From assembly GCF_030411995.1 (NCBI RefSeq), contig NZ_JASNRC010000002.1:434001-498000 (forward strand): a DNA stretch of 64,000 bases, given 5' to 3'. How positions within the stretch are numbered: the stretch's first letter is position 1; every line of letters starts with the position of its first letter. The notes below the pieces were generated by a model, which did no database searches, was not told the origin of the DNA, and was given only the letters and a program-made list of their open reading frames with translations. The position numbers and the translations under genes are program-made. Origin of the DNA: Massilia sp. YIM B02769. Lineage in GTDB: Bacteria > Pseudomonadota > Gammaproteobacteria > Burkholderiales > Burkholderiaceae_D. Below are positions 61,378 to 64,000 of this stretch, piece by piece.

Positions 61378-62710
61378 ATTTGGAGATGCGCAGGATCGCC
61401 GAGGCCAGGCGCGAGAAGCAGGGTGTCAGGTCGGCCTCGGTGGCGGCGTAGCAGTACATGCCGACCGGCTTGTCGGGGTTGTAGCAGGTCGATGGCGCGT
61501 CGGCGACGTTGGCCATGCACTTCAGGACGTTCTCGCCAACCTCGTTGTCGACGCCGCTCTTCGCTTTCAGCGAGGCGCCCATGCCGAGCGTGAACACGTA
61601 GATGCCCTCGTCGCGCGCCTTGGCGGCGATGGCTTCGGGCAGGTTGCGGGCGGCGCGGTCGATGTTGCGCTGGGCGGCGCTGGAGGTCGACAGGTCGGAC
61701 GTGACGGTGCGCACGCCCGAGCCGCTCGTCACGATCGGGAATTCGCGCAGGTTGTCGTGGGCGTTGTAGAAGTCCGGCAGCCTGGAGATGGTGTTCGATA
61801 TGCTGCCGCGGCGCTCGACATCGCAGCCGGTGAGCGCGACGCGTGCACTGCTGTTCAGGTCATACAGGCCATTGAAGCCTTTATCGAAGACGCCCGGCTT
61901 GCTGCAATCGGTGGCGACCTTGAATGGCAGCTGCGCGCCCAGGGCAGTCGGTTCGCCGTCCGAAAAGAACACGATCACGCGCAGGCTCGAGCGGTTCAGC
62001 TGCGGCACCTTGTTCAGTTCATTGCGCGCCTGCCACATGCCCTCCACCGACGCCGTGCTGCCGTCGAAGACATAGCTGTCGATACTGCTCACCATCGCAG
62101 CGCGGTCGAAACCGCGCTTCGTCCCGTTCATCGCGTTATCGACCTCGGCGCCATAGGCGAAGTGGATCAGGCTGACCCGGTCCTGAGTCACGTTGAACTT
62201 GTTCAGGAAGCTTTTTGCCGAGGCCTTTACCGCCGTGCGATTGTCATACAACGAGCCCGAGGTATCGACCACGAAGGCCATGTCCAGATCCTTGCGGATG
62301 GTCTGCGCATACGCCACCGGCGTCAGCGAGGTAAAGCCCAGCACGCGCATGAACGACACCAGCATCGGCGCCTCGGCGCGCACATCGATGGTCACGCGGC
62401 CGGTGTCGAAGGACACGTCCGTCGACAGCAGCTTGGGCGAGGACAGCAGGTAATTGCTCGGGATGTTCGCGGCAAAGAAATCGGCGGCGGCGGCGCGCGC
62501 AGCGGCGGCCTGCTCATCCTTGGTCGTCCCTTCGGGAATAGCGCGGGCGCCGGCCAGCGCGGCGGAGTCGACGGCGGCGTTCAAGCGCGCCTTGACCAGG
62601 TAGGCCAGGCCGCCGTCGACCACCAGGCCGACCAGGGCCAGCAGGACCAGCATCGCCACGGCGACCATGATGAGAACGGCGCCGCGCTCGCGGCGAATCG
62701 GTGTGCGCAT
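61376..62710 (-). CDS. TadG-like pilus protein with vWA domain
   Basis: This 444-residue protein has an N-terminal prepilin-like segment (RRERGAVLIMVAVAMLVLLALV), typical of Tad/Flp minor pseudopilins. A vWA domain follows with intact metal site DTSGS in FVVDTSGSLYDN, FSDGEP and DEGIYVFTLGM. It contains several cysteine pairs near the C-terminus that may form disulfides. It likely acts outside the inner membrane in a Tad-type pilus or adhesin assembly. It starts one nt after the stop of the preceding TadE-like gene, as last gene of the set. Confidence 0.87.
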   Translation of the reverse strand: MRTPIRRERGAVLIMVAVAMLVLLALVGLVVDGGLAYLVKARLNAAVDSAALAGARAIPEGTTKDEQAAAARAAAADFFAANIPSNYLLSSPKLLSTDVSFDTGRVTIDVRAEAPMLVSFMRVLGFTSLTPVAYAQTIRKDLDMAFVVDTSGSLYDNRTAVKASAKSFLNKFNVTQDRVSLIHFAYGAEVDNAMNGTKRGFDRAAMVSSIDSYVFDGSTASVEGMWQARNELNKVPQLNRSSLRVIVFFSDGEPTALGAQLPFKVATDCSKPGVFDKGFNGLYDLNSSARVALTGCDVERRGSISNTISRLPDFYNAHDNLREFPIVTSGSGVRTVTSDLSTSSAAQRNIDRAARNLPEAIAAKARDEGIYVFTLGMGASLKAKSGVDNEVGENVLKCMANVADAPSTCYNPDKPVGMYCYAATEADLTPCFSRLASAILRISK

Positions 62711-62711
62711 G

Positions 62712-63317
62712 TCAGAAGACCGTGATCGAGTACAGGTCCGGCCCGAAAGTGGGCAGGCCGAGGTTGGCGACGGTGTAGGTAGGAAGCAGCATGTCGAAGC
62801 GGTAGAAGGTCTCGACCACGTACACCACTTCGCCGTCGCTCAGCTTGCCGTCCATGACGGTGGTGGCCGGGCGCGACTTGCTGCTCACGCTGGTGCACAG
62901 GCCGGCGTTCCACGAGGTGCAGCCATATACCTTGCTGGTCGGGGCGTAGCCGCTGGCGCGGAAACCGAGGTTACGGCCGGCGTCGTCCCAGCGGTACTGG
63001 TCGAGCACCACGCTGCGCGATACGCCGCCGCTCGCCACGCCCATCACGCGGGTGATGTAGACCATGCCCTGCTGGTTGACGTTGAGCGGCGGCGCGCTGG
63101 CCATCAGCGCGTAGATGATGTCCTGGCTGCCGGTTTCCAGCTGGGTGCTGCCGCGCGCGACCAGGTTGGCGCCTTCGCGGCCGATGTTGGTCATGATGAT
63201 GTTGGCCTGCAGCGCGCGGCCGGCGTCGATCATGCCGAACAGGAGCAGCAGGAGCATCGGCAGCAGCAAGGCGAATTCGACGGCGGCCAGGCCGCCCTGG
63301 CGTAGGGATCGCTTCAT
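62712..63317 (-). CDS. TadE-like minor pseudopilin
   Basis: The 201-residue protein has the TadE-family start: short basic segment, then GGLAAVEFALLLPMLLLLLFGMIDAGR, with the conserved Glu in the hydrophobic stretch. The rest is a beta-rich exported domain with one Cys pair. It overlaps the next upstream TadE-like gene by 4 nt (ATGA). Confidence 0.88.
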   Translation of the reverse strand: MKRSLRQGGLAAVEFALLLPMLLLLLFGMIDAGRALQANIIMTNIGREGANLVARGSTQLETGSQDIIYALMASAPPLNVNQQGMVYITRVMGVASGGVSRSVVLDQYRWDDAGRNLGFRASGYAPTSKVYGCTSWNAGLCTSVSSKSRPATTVMDGKLSDGEVVYVVETFYRFDMLLPTYTVANLGLPTFGPDLYSITVF

Positions 63318-63784
63318 GGGAAGTACTCATTGCGCATGGTGGCCGCCACCGCGAAGTGGTACTTTCCGTCCTTGAAGAACGACGACAGCAGCGGGGTCGT
63401 CACGATCCAGTCGCAGTCGAGCTGCAGCACGATGATGCTGCCGGCGGTGCCGAACATGCCGCTGGTGTAGGCGTTGCTGGCGTAGGACTTGCCGTTCACC
63501 GAAATGGTCGGCGCCAGCTTGTCGTACATGCCGAGCGAACTGTCGCGGATGCTCTGGATGACGGCGTTGTAGCGCTGCTGGCTGCCGGTGTTCGGGTCGA
63601 GGTTGCTCTGGCCCGTGATCGCGTAGCGCGCGCCTTCGCGCACCGCGTACTGCATCGTCAGGGTGGCGAAGAACATCATGCTGAATTCGACCAGCGCCAG
63701 CAAGATCAGCAAAAAGACCGGGGCCACGATCGCCATCTCGACGATTGTGGCGCCAGACTGACGGCGAAGGCCTGATGGTTTCAT
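63314..63784 (-). CDS. TadE-like minor pseudopilin, first of the set
   Basis: This 156-residue protein starts SGATIVEMAIVAPVFLLILLALVEFS, the TadE pattern with the conserved Glu, followed by an exported domain (AVREGARYAITGQSN). It is the first gene of the three-gene tadE-tadE-tadG unit. No clear ribosome site precedes the ATG. Other tad genes (ATPase, platform, secretin) are not in the window. Confidence 0.88.
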   Translation of the reverse strand: MKPSGLRRQSGATIVEMAIVAPVFLLILLALVEFSMMFFATLTMQYAVREGARYAITGQSNLDPNTGSQQRYNAVIQSIRDSSLGMYDKLAPTISVNGKSYASNAYTSGMFGTAGSIIVLQLDCDWIVTTPLLSSFFKDGKYHFAVAATMRNEYFP

Positions 63785-63907
63785 TTTTGCTGTATTGAAA
63801 TAGGTTTTTATGGGCGCATGCGTTAAGCTTGGAGATTCTACAGGGCAAGATTTAAGCGCCGTTAATTAATTTCATCAATTTTTTGATTGCTGTCGGTACA
63901 GAACAAC

Positions 63908-64000
63908 ATGAGCTGGCTTCAAAGCATCGTCTTCCCCCTCCTTCCGTCCTTCGCCCGCACGCCGTCGCGCCCGGCTTCCGCTGCCACGGCGGCAGCCTCC
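63908..64000 (+). CDS. Possible start of a gene running off the right edge
   Basis: An ATG at 63908 opens a frame of 31 codons to the window end (MSWLQSIVFPLLPSFAR, then an Ala/Ser-rich stretch). No good ribosome site is seen and the stretch is short, so the call is tentative. Confidence 0.3.
   Translation, partial: MSWLQSIVFPLLPSFARTPSRPASAATAAAS

Overview
The window is GC-rich, densely coded DNA from a betaproteobacterium, most likely an Oxalobacteraceae member of the Massilia/Duganella/Telluria type. This is inferred from the glucokinase-RpiR fusion, a phasin, exported alpha-glucan degradation genes with a large TonB receptor, and families of dispersed intergenic palindromes. No rRNA, tRNA, CRISPR array or intact insertion sequence was seen. 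About 48 protein genes are supported.

Layout. (1) 1-3.8 kb: a cobalamin riboswitch on the minus strand precedes a TonB-dependent receptor and a PepSY membrane protein cut by the window edge. (2) 3.9-10.2 kb: an AAA ATPase, a tandem-domain KaiC-like protein with an overlapping hybrid histidine kinase, then a glucokinase-RpiR regulator with a GNAT enzyme. (3) 10.4-12.5 kb: a visibly AT-richer patch with an XRE-type regulator, a 28-residue Gly/Asn-rich peptide gene with a strong ribosome binding site, and a membrane protein that seems to have lost its stop codon. (4) 12.5-17.5 kb: a lipoprotein, a small secreted protein, a truncated RlmI-like gene, an alpha/beta hydrolase and a PafA-like phosphatase.

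(5) 17.7-36.9 kb: an alpha-glucan utilization region. It has a MalS-like amylase with phosphoglucomutase, two divergent MFS sugar transporters, an unrelated DEAD-box helicase, a large TonB receptor, and divergently from it an exported GH13 enzyme, a debranching enzyme and a six-hairpin glucosidase. The parts fit one route: glucan is cut outside or in the periplasm, oligosaccharides cross the outer membrane by the TonB receptor, MFS carriers import sugar, and glucokinase and phosphoglucomutase feed central metabolism. A recurrent 15-bp near-palindrome of the TGTAGT-N3-ACTACA type lies in both divergent control regions.

(6) 37-46.8 kb: a lipid kinase, GNAT enzyme, cytosine-deaminase-like amidohydrolase, phasin, an MdlAB-type ABC exporter and a TPR-GGDEF cyclase. 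(7) 47-55.4 kb: a compact minus-strand operon around a 1206-residue tubulin/FtsZ-superfamily protein, with two zinc-ribbon proteins, a vWA-like membrane protein with a degenerate metal site and a small membrane protein. This is the strongest candidate for a poorly described system. (8) 55.5-64 kb: an M29-like peptidase, GAF histidine kinase, phytanoyl-CoA dioxygenase homologue, Tat-exported oxidoreductase, alpha/beta hydrolase and a three-gene TadE/TadE/TadG set.

Two families of intergenic inverted repeats recur: a GTAGGGTGGGCAC element, mostly in facing pairs, and a GGGGTCAGGTCTGACAT element of about 130-142 bp. Some copies provide or overlap the stop codon of the adjacent gene.
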